A DNA stretch of 64,000 nt from CAZWSX01 sp964636985. Its GTDB lineage: Bacteria > Planctomycetota > Planctomycetia > Pirellulales > Pirellulaceae. Below, piece after piece: positions 8,222-16,134 of this stretch (within the stretch, counting starts at the first letter, position 1; every line of letters begins with the position of its first letter). The stretch is from positions 186,001 to 250,000 of the forward strand of contig CAZWSX010000002.1 in NCBI GenBank assembly GCA_964636985.1. Reading direction: 5' to 3'. Below the pieces are notes generated by a model that did not search any database, had not been told where the DNA came from, and saw only the letters and a list, made by a program, of their open reading frames with translations. A program made the position numbers and the translations under genes.

Positions 8222-9205
8222 ATGCAAATCTTGAAATGCAGTCGTCGCGCGGCGCTCGTCGCGGGTTCCCTTGCACTCGCATCGCTCGCGCGTCCGGCTG
8301 TCGCGAGCGGACCCAAGGCCCAGGTCGCCATCACGTTCGATCTGGAAATGTCCCGCAACTTCCCCGCCTGGGAAGACACGCACTGGGACTACGAAAAGGG
8401 AAATCTCAACGACGAAACAAAAAAGTACACCCTCGAAGCGGCCCGGCGAATCAAAGCCGCCGGCGGGCGAATGCACGCCTTCTCCGTAGCAAGGGTCCTC
8501 GAACAAGAGAATGTCGATTGGCTGAAAGAACTGGCTCGCGAAGGCCACTCGATCGGCAATCACACCTACGATCACGTGAACGTCTTGGCAACCAGGTCGG
8601 AGAACATTCAGTTTCGCTTCCAGCGCGCACCATGGCTCTTGGAAGCGAAGATGCCGCCCGAAGTGATTCGCCACAACATTCGCTTGGCCAGTGCCGCACT
8701 GAAAGAGCGTCTAGGGATCGAAGTCGCCGGCTTCCGTACGCCAGGCGGCTTCGTGACCGCGCTCGATGGCCGCGACGACTTGCAAGCGATGCTCAAGGAC
8801 CTCGGCTTCACTTGGGTAAGCAGCAAGTACCCGGCCCATCCCGTCGGCCCGCCTGGGATGGAACCCACGGCCGAGATCTACGACGCCATCGTGGCCGCAC
8901 AAAAGCAGGCTCAGCCCTACGCCTATCCCAACGGCCTGATCGAAGTCCCCATGAGCCCCATCAGTGACATCGGCGCATTCCGCGGCGGCCGCTGGAAACT
9001 CGCATGGTTCCTGGAATCGATCCGCCGCGGCCTAGGCTGGGCGATCGAAAACCGAGCCTGCTACGACTTCCTCTGCCACCCCTCGTGCCTCTACGTGGTC
9101 GACCCCAACTTCGAATCGGTCGAACTCATCTGCCAAATGGTGAAAGATGCCGGCCCGAAGGCCGAAATCGTCGACTGCGGAACGCTCGCGAAGCGAGCAG
9201 GTTAG
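8222..9205 (+). CDS. Exported polysaccharide deacetylase (NodB-like)
   Basis: A 327-residue protein with a twin-arginine-like leader (SRRAALVAGSLALASLARPAVA). The mature part is a NodB-homology domain: catalytic Asp40 in ITFDLEM, the metal-binding His114 and His118 in GHSIGNHTYDHV, and FRTPGG. These enzymes remove N- or O-acetyl groups from polysaccharides in a metal-dependent reaction. The ATG at 8222 is chosen because it opens the leader; the open frame extends to 8132 inside the preceding gene. It lies 44 nt after the DUF1549/DUF1553 gene and is probably cotranscribed, which fits a shared role in cell-surface or exogenous polysaccharide processing. The substrate is unknown. Confidence 0.85.
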   Translation: MQILKCSRRAALVAGSLALASLARPAVASGPKAQVAITFDLEMSRNFPAWEDTHWDYEKGNLNDETKKYTLEAARRIKAAGGRMHAFSVARVLEQENVDWLKELAREGHSIGNHTYDHVNVLATRSENIQFRFQRAPWLLEAKMPPEVIRHNIRLASAALKERLGIEVAGFRTPGGFVTALDGRDDLQAMLKDLGFTWVSSKYPAHPVGPPGMEPTAEIYDAIVAAQKQAQPYAYPNGLIEVPMSPISDIGAFRGGRWKLAWFLESIRRGLGWAIENRACYDFLCHPSCLYVVDPNFESVELICQMVKDAGPKAEIVDCGTLAKRAG

Positions 9206-9246
9206 GCTACAGGGGGCAAAACAGACGCGGAGGCTTTGCGGTCCTC

Positions 9247-9334
9247 AGGGCCGAAGGTCCGATAGATCTTAGCCGTGCCCGTGAGGGCACGGAAAAAGAT
9301 CCCACCAGTTTCCAAGGCCCGAAGGTGCCGACAG
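9247..9334 (-). repeat. Dispersed hairpin repeat, copy C
   Basis: On the minus strand it reads CTGTCGGCACCTTCGGGCC ... CCGTGCCC-TCAC-GGGCACGG ... CTAAGATCTATCGG. It is paired head-to-head with copy D. Apart from these two repeats, the 306-nt gap 9206-9511 holds no gene. Confidence 0.7.
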
Positions 9335-9351
9335 AAGTTTGTCGACTCAAT

Positions 9352-9441
9352 CTGCCGGCCCATTCGGGCCTTGAGAGTTTCCCGTGGATACAAACCGGGG
9401 CCTGACGGACTCCGGCTGAGATCTGCCAGGCCTTCGGCCCT
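9352..9441 (+). repeat. Dispersed hairpin repeat, copy D
   Basis: Begins CTGCCGGCCCATTCGGGCC and ends GAGATCTGCCAGGCCTTCGG. The central stem CCGGGGCC-TGAC-GGACTCCGG is imperfect. It starts 17 nt after copy C in the opposite orientation, so C and D together form a long inverted repeat. Confidence 0.6.
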
Positions 9442-9511
9442 GGTCGCCTGTTGCTGAAGCCTCACTCCTTCTCGCGACAGCGCTTCGCCGTGGACCACTA
9501 CGCACCACGCA

Positions 9512-10054
9512 TCAACCAAGCGTCGCGACGAACGAGACCGTGGGAGAACGGAGAAAGTCCGACGGAAAAATATCGCAATGGACATCACCGCGAATTAACC
9601 CGCGAAGAAATGCAACGAACCCAGAGTTGTGGCTAAAGACCTTCGGGCTGCGCGGCCCCATAACCGCAATCGTCCAGTTGTTTGGCTTCGGACCGTCCAC
9701 CACCCAGAAAAGGCTGTCGCCATTGTCGGTGCCGGCAACCGGCAGAAATCCATTTGCGGCCGGAAAACGCGGCATAGAAAAGACCTCAGGGAACGCTCGT
9801 TCACTTTGGCTGAGCGCCGAAAGTATGAGCTCTATCTGTGCGTTCAGGTTGAGGTGTGTATTCTTGCTCGCCGGATTGAATACCCAGAGGAAGTCGTCCA
9901 CCACACCCGTACCGTAGCTCGCAAGAAACGCTTTGTAGTCGTCCGGGAGCGCGGTGAGGATACGCTCACATTGCTTCCAGTCTTCGTCCGACGGGATCTC
10001 CAGCGGTACGGCTGGCACTGGCATTACATCGATCAGATCGCGTAGTGACATCAT
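9512..10054 (-). CDS. SMI1/KNR4 (SUKH) family protein
   Basis: A 180-residue cytosolic protein. The pattern LPDDYKAFLASYGTGVVDDF near residues 36-55, followed by FLPVAGTDNGDSLFWVVDG and a C-terminal FLRGLIRGDV helix, is characteristic of the SUKH superfamily. Many members act as immunity proteins against contact-dependent or polymorphic toxins; others have unrelated scaffold roles. No toxin gene is next to it, so an orphan immunity function is only a possibility. It is flanked on each side by an inverted pair of the dispersed hairpin repeat (copies C/D and E/F). No strong ribosome-binding site is visible before the double ATG. Confidence 0.65.
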   Translation of the reverse strand: MMSLRDLIDVMPVPAVPLEIPSDEDWKQCERILTALPDDYKAFLASYGTGVVDDFLWVFNPASKNTHLNLNAQIELILSALSQSERAFPEVFSMPRFPAANGFLPVAGTDNGDSLFWVVDGPKPNNWTIAVMGPRSPKVFSHNSGFVAFLRGLIRGDVHCDIFPSDFLRSPTVSFVATLG

Positions 10055-10101
10055 TTTAACTTGACATCTCTGAGGGAGGAACGGAGACCTGGTTAGGTCT
10101 C

Positions 10102-10192
10102 AGGGCCGAGAAGCCCGACAGATCTTAGCCGGGTCCCGTAAGGCCCGGATCTCAGGTCCCAAGAAGGTTCAAGGCCCGAAGGTGTCGGCAGA
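10102..10192 (-). repeat. Dispersed hairpin repeat, copy E
   Basis: On the minus strand it begins CTGCCGACACCTTCGGGCC and ends CTAAGATCTGTCGGGC. The central stem is CCGGG-CC-TTAC-GGGACCCGG, with a small bulge. It is paired head-to-head with copy F. Confidence 0.65.
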
Positions 10193-10213
10193 AAAAGTGC
10201 GTGCGTGTCACTT

Positions 10214-10300
10214 CTGTCGGCACCTTCGGGCCTTAGAGAATTCGCGAATGGGGACCGAGGCCTCACGGCCTCGGCTAAGATCTGCCGGGCCGTTGGCCCT
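10214..10300 (+). repeat. Dispersed hairpin repeat, copy F
   Basis: Begins CTGTCGGCACCTTCGGGCC. The central stem is CCGAGGCC-TCAC-GGCCTCGG and the tail CTAAGATCTGCCGGGCC. Together with copy E it fills most of the gap between the SUKH gene and the TPR gene. Confidence 0.7.
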
Positions 10301-10332
10301 GGTTTCCCGTCAACTCGCTTGTTCCCGAAGTC

Positions 10333-11106
10333 TCACTCCTTCTTTTCCTTCTCGCGAAACCGCTTGGCATGAATCGCGGCAACGTCCCACATGTAGTGAT
10401 TCACCTTGAACTTGTCTGCCGCGGCCAGAATATGCGGCTTGGCTGCGGCTTCATCGCCGGTCGCTTCTAAATAGAGCCCCACGTAAAGATTCGCGTAGAA
10501 CCGCGACCATGTTGCCGCCGGGCCTTCCTTGGGGCCCGCCTCGACAGCGGCCATCACCTTTTCGATCGAACCCTTACCCCGGAAGAGGTCGTAGATCTCC
10601 ATCATCGGGACCCGGCGATCAGCGGCGATCGGCAGCATCGCGGCCGTTGCCTTTTCGCGATCTTCGGCCCGGGCCTGGCAGAGCCACCGCCAGACGGAGT
10701 TCTCCACGTCCTGATCGTGGTAGGTCTGGTACAAAACGAACTGCTGGGCTCCCCGGTCGAACTTCCCGGCGTAGTAGAGCGCGATGCCGCGCTCCCATTG
10801 GCGCGGCTCGGCCTTGGGATCGAGTTCGACCAGCTTGTCGAAATCGGCCACCGAGCCGTCGATGTCGCCCGCACAAAACCGCGCGCGCCCGCGCGCATAG
10901 TAAACAGAAGCCGACTTGGGTTCCGCCGCTACGACCTTGTCGAGCAAAGCCACCGCCGCGGTGTGGTCCCCTTGATCGCTGGCTGCTTGCGCCTCGCGCA
11001 GCCACCGCTGGGTCTGTTCATCAGCACCCGCATGAAAGGAGGCCGCTAGCAGGAAAAGAACCGCCAGAATGGTGGGACGCAAGACGGCGAAGTAGCGCTC
11101 CGGCAT
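10333..11106 (-). CDS. Secreted TPR-repeat protein
   Basis: A 257-residue protein with an N-terminal signal peptide (AVLRPTILAVLFLLAASFHAGA) followed by two or three tetratricopeptide-like repeats between about residues 30 and 140 (ASDQGDHTAAVALLDKVVAAEP, YYARGRARFCAGDIDGSVADFD, ELDPKAEPRQWERGIALYYAGK) and a further helical tail. TPRs mediate protein-protein contacts; no enzymatic motif is seen. The ATG at 11106 is preferred over the longer frame to 11199 because it puts the signal peptide at the N-terminus. The C-terminus is highly charged (KRFREKEKKE). It is divergent from csrA across a 452-nt gap. Confidence 0.75.
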   Translation of the reverse strand: MPERYFAVLRPTILAVLFLLAASFHAGADEQTQRWLREAQAASDQGDHTAAVALLDKVVAAEPKSASVYYARGRARFCAGDIDGSVADFDKLVELDPKAEPRQWERGIALYYAGKFDRGAQQFVLYQTYHDQDVENSVWRWLCQARAEDREKATAAMLPIAADRRVPMMEIYDLFRGKGSIEKVMAAVEAGPKEGPAATWSRFYANLYVGLYLEATGDEAAAKPHILAAADKFKVNHYMWDVAAIHAKRFREKEKKE

Positions 11107-11558
11107 CTTAAGATCTCGCAAAGAAGGCCCATGCAAACCCACCGCAAGCCAAGCCGGCGCGCGGCTGTTTGTCGCACATAGAGACGCATTCTGTCTCATT
11201 TCGAGTGAATATCAATCGACGATCTCGCCATTAAGCGGCGATCACTCAGGCGCGGTCAACAGAAAAAACATTTGTCTGCAAAGAAAAGTTGGGCGCCGCG
11301 ACTTGCCGTTATTTGCCGCTTGCACTCGTGCTAGCATTTGCCAAATGGAGAACAAATGGCCAGCGGTGAACAACTCTTGACCGAAGGTGTCACTCCCTTT
11401 CGGTATACTTTGTGCAGACATGGACGAAAACTTTTCAACCTGCCGTTAATTCGCGAAATCTTTACGCACGACAAGCATCCAAACGAATTAACGAACACAC
11501 GTTGAAGGGATTCATGCCAGTTTGGCCAAGGTCAGGAACTTTCAGGGAGGAATAGATC
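11107..11558. promoter_or_regulatory. Intergenic region upstream of csrA
   Basis: A 452-nt gap between divergent genes with no convincing coding frame. It must hold the promoter of csrA. A TATACT box at 11404-11409 is present, and TTGACC lies at 11377-11382, but the spacer would be 21 nt, longer than the usual 16-18, so the pair is only suggestive. The RNA downstream of this box would have a leader of about 140 nt. Confidence 0.35.
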
Positions 11559-11792
11559 ATGTTGGTGCTCAGTCGAAAAGTGGGTGAGAAGATCGTCATC
11601 GATGGCGGAATCACCATCACCATCACCAAGGTAAGCGGCAATCGGGTTGCGATTGGCGTCTCCGCTCCAGAAGAAGTCCGCGTCGTCCGTGGCGAACTTA
11701 AGGAACTGCCCAGCGGCGAGATCGATCGCTTAGCTCCTCTCAAGGTGCACCGCGACAAGATCCAAGTTCCCCAACTCGTTCATGCCTCGTAG
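11559..11792 (+). CDS. csrA: Carbon storage regulator CsrA
   Basis: A 77-residue RNA-binding protein. The N-terminus MLVLSRKVGEKIVIDGGI and the following ITITITKVSGNRVAIGVSAP form the beta strands of the CsrA fold; VRGEL supplies the conserved RNA-binding arginine region. CsrA dimers bind GGA motifs near ribosome-binding sites and repress or stabilise mRNAs. It starts with ATG behind a strong GGGAGGAA. The protein is some 15 residues longer than the enterobacterial form, the extra being a C-terminal tail (KVHRDKIQVPQLVHAS), as in other non-proteobacterial CsrA proteins. It is monocistronic in this window, without a flagellar or fliW neighbour. Confidence 0.95.
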   Translation: MLVLSRKVGEKIVIDGGITITITKVSGNRVAIGVSAPEEVRVVRGELKELPSGEIDRLAPLKVHRDKIQVPQLVHAS

Positions 11793-11828
11793 GATCTGCT
11801 AGCGGTCCACTAGGTCTCGCTTTGTCCG

Positions 11829-12566
11829 TCAATGCAAGCTCAGCTTGCTGACGGCAATCGAACCCGAAAAGCAGGCCGCAATATCGCTTTCGGGCAAGCG
11901 CGATCGCCCGTGATAGTCGCCTCGATACGAGAAGCCGCGCTCGGTCCGTTCGAACAGGACAGGCAGCGGATGCGGATCGGTTAAGCAATCGACGATTGGA
12001 ATATCTCTCAGGTTGGCCACATCGCCGGAGACGGCCGGCGAACTGGCCACTGAGGAGACGTCAGGAAAGTTGACGTTCCAACATTCTCTTGGTGCAAGCT
12101 CGCGCACCAGCAAGTCTTTCAGCACGCGCTCGGTCATCACGCTGGTGGCGTCCCAGTTACAGGTCGTTTTCGACTTGCGGTACTGCGAAAACGCGATTCC
12201 CTGCACTCCCAGCAGCAGTCCCTCTCGCACGGCCGCGACGGTGCCCGATACGTAAACGTCGGCTCCCAAATTTCCGCCGTGATTGACGCCTGAGAGAACC
12301 CACGACGCTTTCGGTGCCAGATGCAACAAGCCAAGCCGTACGCAATCGGCCGGCGTCCCGTGCACGGCGAAACGCTTGACCGCGTTTTGACCCGCATCAT
12401 GTTCGTCGACGACAATCTCGCGATCGGTGGTAGTCTGGTGGCTGCATCCTGATTGATGGCTGGCGGGAGCGACCACGATTACCTCGCCAAACTTCGCCGC
12501 CGCGCGAATCAACGATTGCAGTCCCTCGGCGTCGATTCCGTCGTCGTTGGTTACTAAGAAGTGCAT
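11829..12566 (-). CDS. surE: 5'/3'-nucleotidase SurE
   Basis: A 245-residue metal-dependent nucleoside monophosphatase of the stationary-phase survival family. TNDDGIDAEG at residues 6-15 supplies the metal-binding Asp pair; APASHQSGCSH and GVNHGGNLGADVYVSGTVAA are the other two family signatures. The start is the ATG at 12566, with AAGGCGGCG upstream. It follows the DegT-type aminotransferase by 14 nt on the same strand, so they are likely an operon. Length is normal. Confidence 0.93.
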   Translation of the reverse strand: MHFLVTNDDGIDAEGLQSLIRAAAKFGEVIVVAPASHQSGCSHQTTTDREIVVDEHDAGQNAVKRFAVHGTPADCVRLGLLHLAPKASWVLSGVNHGGNLGADVYVSGTVAAVREGLLLGVQGIAFSQYRKSKTTCNWDATSVMTERVLKDLLVRELAPRECWNVNFPDVSSVASSPAVSGDVANLRDIPIVDCLTDPHPLPVLFERTERGFSYRGDYHGRSRLPESDIAACFSGSIAVSKLSLH

Positions 12567-12580
12567 CGCCGCCTTGAACG

Positions 12581-13813
12581 TTACGTGGACTCATTCTGCT
12601 GCATGGCCTTGGCGACTTTCGCGATCGCCATCGCCACCAAAACGATTGTATCGTCCGATTCCAGCAAGACAGGGTGATGCAACAAAAGGGTCGCGGCGGC
12701 GGCATGCCGCGAATGCGACAACTCGCCGATCCGCCGGCAGCGGTTGCCCGTGCGGCCGGCGAATCCGCGAAACCCCGCATCCACGGACACGCCTTCGGCT
12801 CTCAAGTGCGCCGACCAACGATCGCGCCGCGCAGCCAGTGCATTGCTCTGCTCGTTGAGTTGCGGCACAAGTTGAAGTCCAACTTTGTAGAACGAACTCC
12901 GGTCGTCTCGCGCCGGGGGCTGGACCATGACGATCTGATGGACTTCCCACGCTTCCAGCAACTGCTGCAGACGATCGATCGATCGTAGCCGTTTCGCTTG
13001 TTGTTCAGAAAAACCTGGCCACTGCGCCGCGAGCGCAATAGCTTGTAGCTCGCTGAGCGGAAAGGCGCGATTTCCCCGGTCGATGGCGACTTTGGCTCGC
13101 TGTAACAGGTCTTCGCGGTTGGTCGCGATCGCTCCGCCTCGGCCAGCGGTCAAAAGCTTGCTGCCACCGAAACTAAGCACGCTCACATCGCCGTAAGAAC
13201 CAACCGGCTTGCCTCGTAAGATGGCGCCCGGCGTTTGGCACGCATCTTCGATGAGCGCGATTTCCTTCTCCGCACACCACGCTGCGATCTTATCGATCTC
13301 GGCGAGTTGCCCATGCAAGTGCGAAACGATCACCGCCTGCACGGACGGCTGCCAAGCCGATTCAAGTTGTTCGCAGTCGATTGTCCAGCCGCCTCGCGCC
13401 ACGTCGACCAGAACTGGTGTCGCATCGCAAGCTTCGATGGCGCGGAAGTTGCCTGGAAAGTCGTATCCGGCGAGGATCACCTCCCCTTCGAATCCAACGC
13501 GGCATGCCCGCAGCGCCAATTCGACTGCGTACGTTCCCGAACACACCGCCAGCGCGTGTTCTTTGCCCGTCAACTCGGCGGCGCGTTGTTCCAGCGCCGG
13601 CAGATGCTCGCCGTCGTAGCGTCCCCAGTCGCCGCTCGCGCTGGCAGCGGCCAGGTGGCGAGCAACCTCTGCGTTCATTCCCGCCGTCGGCCACGCAGGC
13701 GGCCCTTTGGCAAGGACTGGCGGTCCCCCATGAAGCGCAGACAACTGCTCCACAACCTGGTCTTTGCGCAAAGTGATCGAAGCGTCGATGGAAGTCACGT
13801 CTATGGAAGTCAC
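12581..13813 (-). CDS. DegT/DnrJ/EryC1/StrS-type PLP aminotransferase
   Basis: A 410-residue fold-type I PLP enzyme. GKEHALAVCSGTYAVELAL is the cofactor phosphate loop, IEDACQTPGA the PLP-ring Asp region (Asp190), and LSFGGSKLLTAGRGG carries the Schiff-base Lys219. Family members aminate keto-sugars for cell-surface glycans, or act as sugar dehydratases. The GTG at 13813 gives an N-terminus with a short repeated motif (TSIDVTSID) and no clear ribosome-binding site, so a start slightly downstream is possible. It lies upstream of surE. No nucleotide-sugar genes surround it, so the substrate is unknown. Confidence 0.88.
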   Translation of the reverse strand: MTSIDVTSIDASITLRKDQVVEQLSALHGGPPVLAKGPPAWPTAGMNAEVARHLAAASASGDWGRYDGEHLPALEQRAAELTGKEHALAVCSGTYAVELALRACRVGFEGEVILAGYDFPGNFRAIEACDATPVLVDVARGGWTIDCEQLESAWQPSVQAVIVSHLHGQLAEIDKIAAWCAEKEIALIEDACQTPGAILRGKPVGSYGDVSVLSFGGSKLLTAGRGGAIATNREDLLQRAKVAIDRGNRAFPLSELQAIALAAQWPGFSEQQAKRLRSIDRLQQLLEAWEVHQIVMVQPPARDDRSSFYKVGLQLVPQLNEQSNALAARRDRWSAHLRAEGVSVDAGFRGFAGRTGNRCRRIGELSHSRHAAAATLLLHHPVLLESDDTIVLVAMAIAKVAKAMQQNEST

Positions 13814-13949
13814 AGTGACACGGCAGGGATCAACACGGACGGCAGAAACCCTCCCAGTATGCCACGAAAAGGATAGGCGTGACGAACATTCTCGGGGGCT
13901 GACTTAAGCCGGAAGACAAAATAGCTTCCGTTTTTGCTCTCGCCGCTTC

Positions 13950-14879
13950 TTAGAACTCTTTCAATTGCCAGCGGCTCTCGGCGTTTCTCTCGAACACAAA
14001 CTTGCCAGCGGGCAACGGTTGAGATTCCATGTGGCCGGTGCCGTCGTCGAATGTGATTGTCCAATTCCGGTCGTTGGCGAACGTCTGCACGTGGCCTGGC
14101 TTCAGCACGTACGCCATGCCGTTGATCTCGTACTTCACCGTCGTATCGGCGGTCGGAGGCAGTCTCAGTTTGATCGTCCCGGTGAAAACAGGTTTCTCTG
14201 GAACGGGCGGCTCCGGAACAATGGGCTCGGGAACCGTGTTCTGAATCTTGGAGGCGCCGCTTGCTGGAACTTTGGTATCGGAGACTTTCTTATCGGGGAT
14301 CTTCGTCGCCGGAGTTGGTCCACTCGCCTTCATTTCGAGACTCGCCGTGACCTTCGTCTCGGGGGCAGCATCCTTTTTGGCCGGCGGAGTTCCAGTGATC
14401 TTGAGTTCAAAGGTGGCGGAGATTTTCGTCTCGGGAGGCGTCGGCTCGGGTGGTGGAGGGAGGTACACGGGCGGTGGCGGCGTGTAGATGACCAGCGGCA
14501 CCGACGAATGATTAGGGCCGCCTGTGTACGAAGACGCGTTGCCTCCGTAATAGCTTTGGTAGTTTTCAAAGTACCCGCGCGGATAACTGGGATACTTTGC
14601 CGAGCCTGCCCGAGAAGCGTTGTACCGAGCATAGGAAGGGAAGCCGCGGCCATAGCCGTAGCCACCATAGCCCCCGCCGTATCCGTAGCCGCCATACCCA
14701 TAGCCGCTACCGAATCCATAACCGCCGTAGCCGTAGCCTCCGTACCCAGAGTTGAAGCCGCTATGCCGGACGCTATATCGGGGCCCACCTCGCGTGCCTG
14801 GCGCCGCCGTGGCCGCTGAAACGAACAGCAATCCAAAAATTGCCGCCGTCATTGCCACCACCTTGATGCGCCCAGACAT
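13950..14879 (-). CDS. Secreted Gly/Tyr-rich protein with conserved C-terminal domain (paralogue 1)
   Basis: A 309-residue exported protein. Residues 1-26 are a signal peptide (VVAMTAAIFGLLFVSAATAA). A low-complexity GYGG/GYGYGG tract (about residues 38-75) follows, then Pro-rich segments with three similar KxxATFELKxxG / KVTASLEMKASG units. The conserved C-terminal domain of about 75 residues (IKLRLPPTADTTVKYEINGM ... FANDRNWTITFDDGTG ... SRWQLKEF) is shared with the genes at 15158, 16135 and 32955. The start is the ATG at 14879, preceded by AGGAGAGGAACC. The function is unknown; a cell-envelope or matrix role is a guess. Confidence 0.75.
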   Translation of the reverse strand: MSGRIKVVAMTAAIFGLLFVSAATAAPGTRGGPRYSVRHSGFNSGYGGYGYGGYGFGSGYGYGGYGYGGGYGGYGYGRGFPSYARYNASRAGSAKYPSYPRGYFENYQSYYGGNASSYTGGPNHSSVPLVIYTPPPPVYLPPPPEPTPPETKISATFELKITGTPPAKKDAAPETKVTASLEMKASGPTPATKIPDKKVSDTKVPASGASKIQNTVPEPIVPEPPVPEKPVFTGTIKLRLPPTADTTVKYEINGMAYVLKPGHVQTFANDRNWTITFDDGTGHMESQPLPAGKFVFERNAESRWQLKEF

Positions 14880-15090
14880 GGTTCCTCTCCTGGCTCCGGC
14901 CTGCGAAGCCGTCGAATTCGTGCGAAACTGCACTAATCTCATAGTCTTTAAGATTGTAGCTGCAAGCTTCGCCAATAGGAAACCGCCGCTAACTCAATCA
15001 GCGGCGGCCCTAGACAAGTAGACAGGTAGACAAGAAGTCGCCCAGGCAGCGGAGAACTCGGCCCACCGGCCAAGCGATTCCAGCAGCAGA

Positions 15091-15122
15091 GCACGATGCG
15101 CCATCGCGGCGCACCGTGGAGC
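15091..15122. repeat. GATGCGCC-type hairpin
   Basis: CACGATGCGCC pairs with GGCGCACCGTG around a 5-nt loop with one A-C mismatch. It lies just downstream of the second Gly/Tyr-rich gene (minus strand) and resembles the terminator at 16060-16104 and the hairpin at 34943-34971. It has no T-run and may be a decayed terminator or a REP-like unit. Confidence 0.45.
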
Positions 15123-15157
15123 AAGACGTGGGGCCTGAACGGGTCCTTCTCGATTCG

Positions 15158-15817
15158 CTAAAAGCCGCGGAGTTCCCATCGGCCGTCGGTGTTTCTGACA
15201 AACTCCCAATTGCCAGACGTTAGCCCATGCGACTGGGTTTGGCCGGTGCCGTCGTCGAATGTGATCGTCCAACTCCGGTCGTTGTCAAACTTCTGGGCGA
15301 AACCTGGGTTCAGGACAAAGGCTGTGCCGTTGAGTTGGTAGTTCACACTACCATCGGAACCAGCGGGCAACCTGAGTTTGATGTTGCCGGCGGGAGCAAG
15401 GGAGTTGGGAACAATTGGCTTCGCGGTGGTGATCCTCGTCTCAGGCGCTGCGTAGACCGTCGAAGGAGCCGAATACACAACCGACGGGGACGAATAGACA
15501 GTGGGAGAGGAATAGTAGGAACTGCCGTAGTAGCCGTAGCTGGGGTAGTAACCGTAGGAGCGGTAACCGTAGCCGGGATACCCGTAGCCGTAACCTCCGT
15601 AATACCCTGGATAGCCGCGATAGCCACCGTAGTAGCGGCCATAGCCACCAAGACCGTAACCGCCGACGTACCCGCCACGGTAACCGTAGCCACCCCAGCC
15701 GCGGCCGACTCCCACGCCGAATCCGCCACGCCACGGCGCTGCCATGGCTGTTGATCCGACAAACAACATAGCGAGAGTTGCCGTTGCGAGGGCCAACATT
15801 TTGATGCGATGAAACAT
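15158..15817 (-). CDS. Secreted Gly/Tyr-rich protein with conserved C-terminal domain (paralogue 2)
   Basis: A 219-residue exported protein. The signal peptide is MFHRIKMLALATATLAMLFV plus GSTAMAA. A long Gly/Tyr tract (GWGGYGYRGGYVGGYGLGGY and so on, with SYGYYPSYGYYG) covers residues about 30-110, followed by Ser/Val/Tyr-rich text. The C-terminal domain begins IKLRLPAGSDGSVNYQLNGT, contains WTITFDDGTG and ends GRWELRGF, paralogous to the genes on either side and at 32955. The start is the ATG at 15817 behind AGGAGAAC. Separate intergenic regions with their own ribosome-binding sites suggest independent transcription of each copy rather than one operon. Confidence 0.75.
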   Translation of the reverse strand: MFHRIKMLALATATLAMLFVGSTAMAAPWRGGFGVGVGRGWGGYGYRGGYVGGYGLGGYGRYYGGYRGYPGYYGGYGYGYPGYGYRSYGYYPSYGYYGSSYYSSPTVYSSPSVVYSAPSTVYAAPETRITTAKPIVPNSLAPAGNIKLRLPAGSDGSVNYQLNGTAFVLNPGFAQKFDNDRSWTITFDDGTGQTQSHGLTSGNWEFVRNTDGRWELRGF

Positions 15818-16059
15818 GATCGTTCTCCTATTCCTGGCCACGCCGCCGCCAGCATCTACGTGACGCGCATGACGAACGTGGACCTTGATGGTCTTGGGAG
15901 ATTCATCCGCAATTTTCAGGCCCTTCGGATGGAAAAACCGTTTTGTGCGGAAGATGGCCTGGAAGTAATCGCCTGCGCATGGCCGCGAACTTGGTTTTGC
16001 GGTCGTGGCGAGGAGACAGCGCCCCTGAATAGGTTGCTGCTGCGTGAAGCTACGATCAG

Positions 16060-16104
16060 CAAAAAAAAGAGAGCACGATGCGTCGCTGGCGGCGCATCGT
16101 GCTC
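16060..16104 (-). terminator. Rho-independent terminator of the gene at 16135
   Basis: A perfect 12-bp stem (16071-16082 with 16093-16104, GAGCACGATGCG / CGCATCGTGCTC, 10-nt loop). On the minus strand it is followed by TCTTTTTTTT (16070-16061). It lies 30 nt after the stop codon of the third Gly/Tyr-rich gene. Confidence 0.85.
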
Positions 16105-16134
16105 ATTGAAGTTAGTACCGATCGACAGACGATT

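Noticed and set aside
11377..11409. TTGACC ... TATACT promoter for csrA
   Set aside because: Spacer of 21 nt is too long for a standard sigma-70 promoter; kept only as a suggestion in the csrA region.
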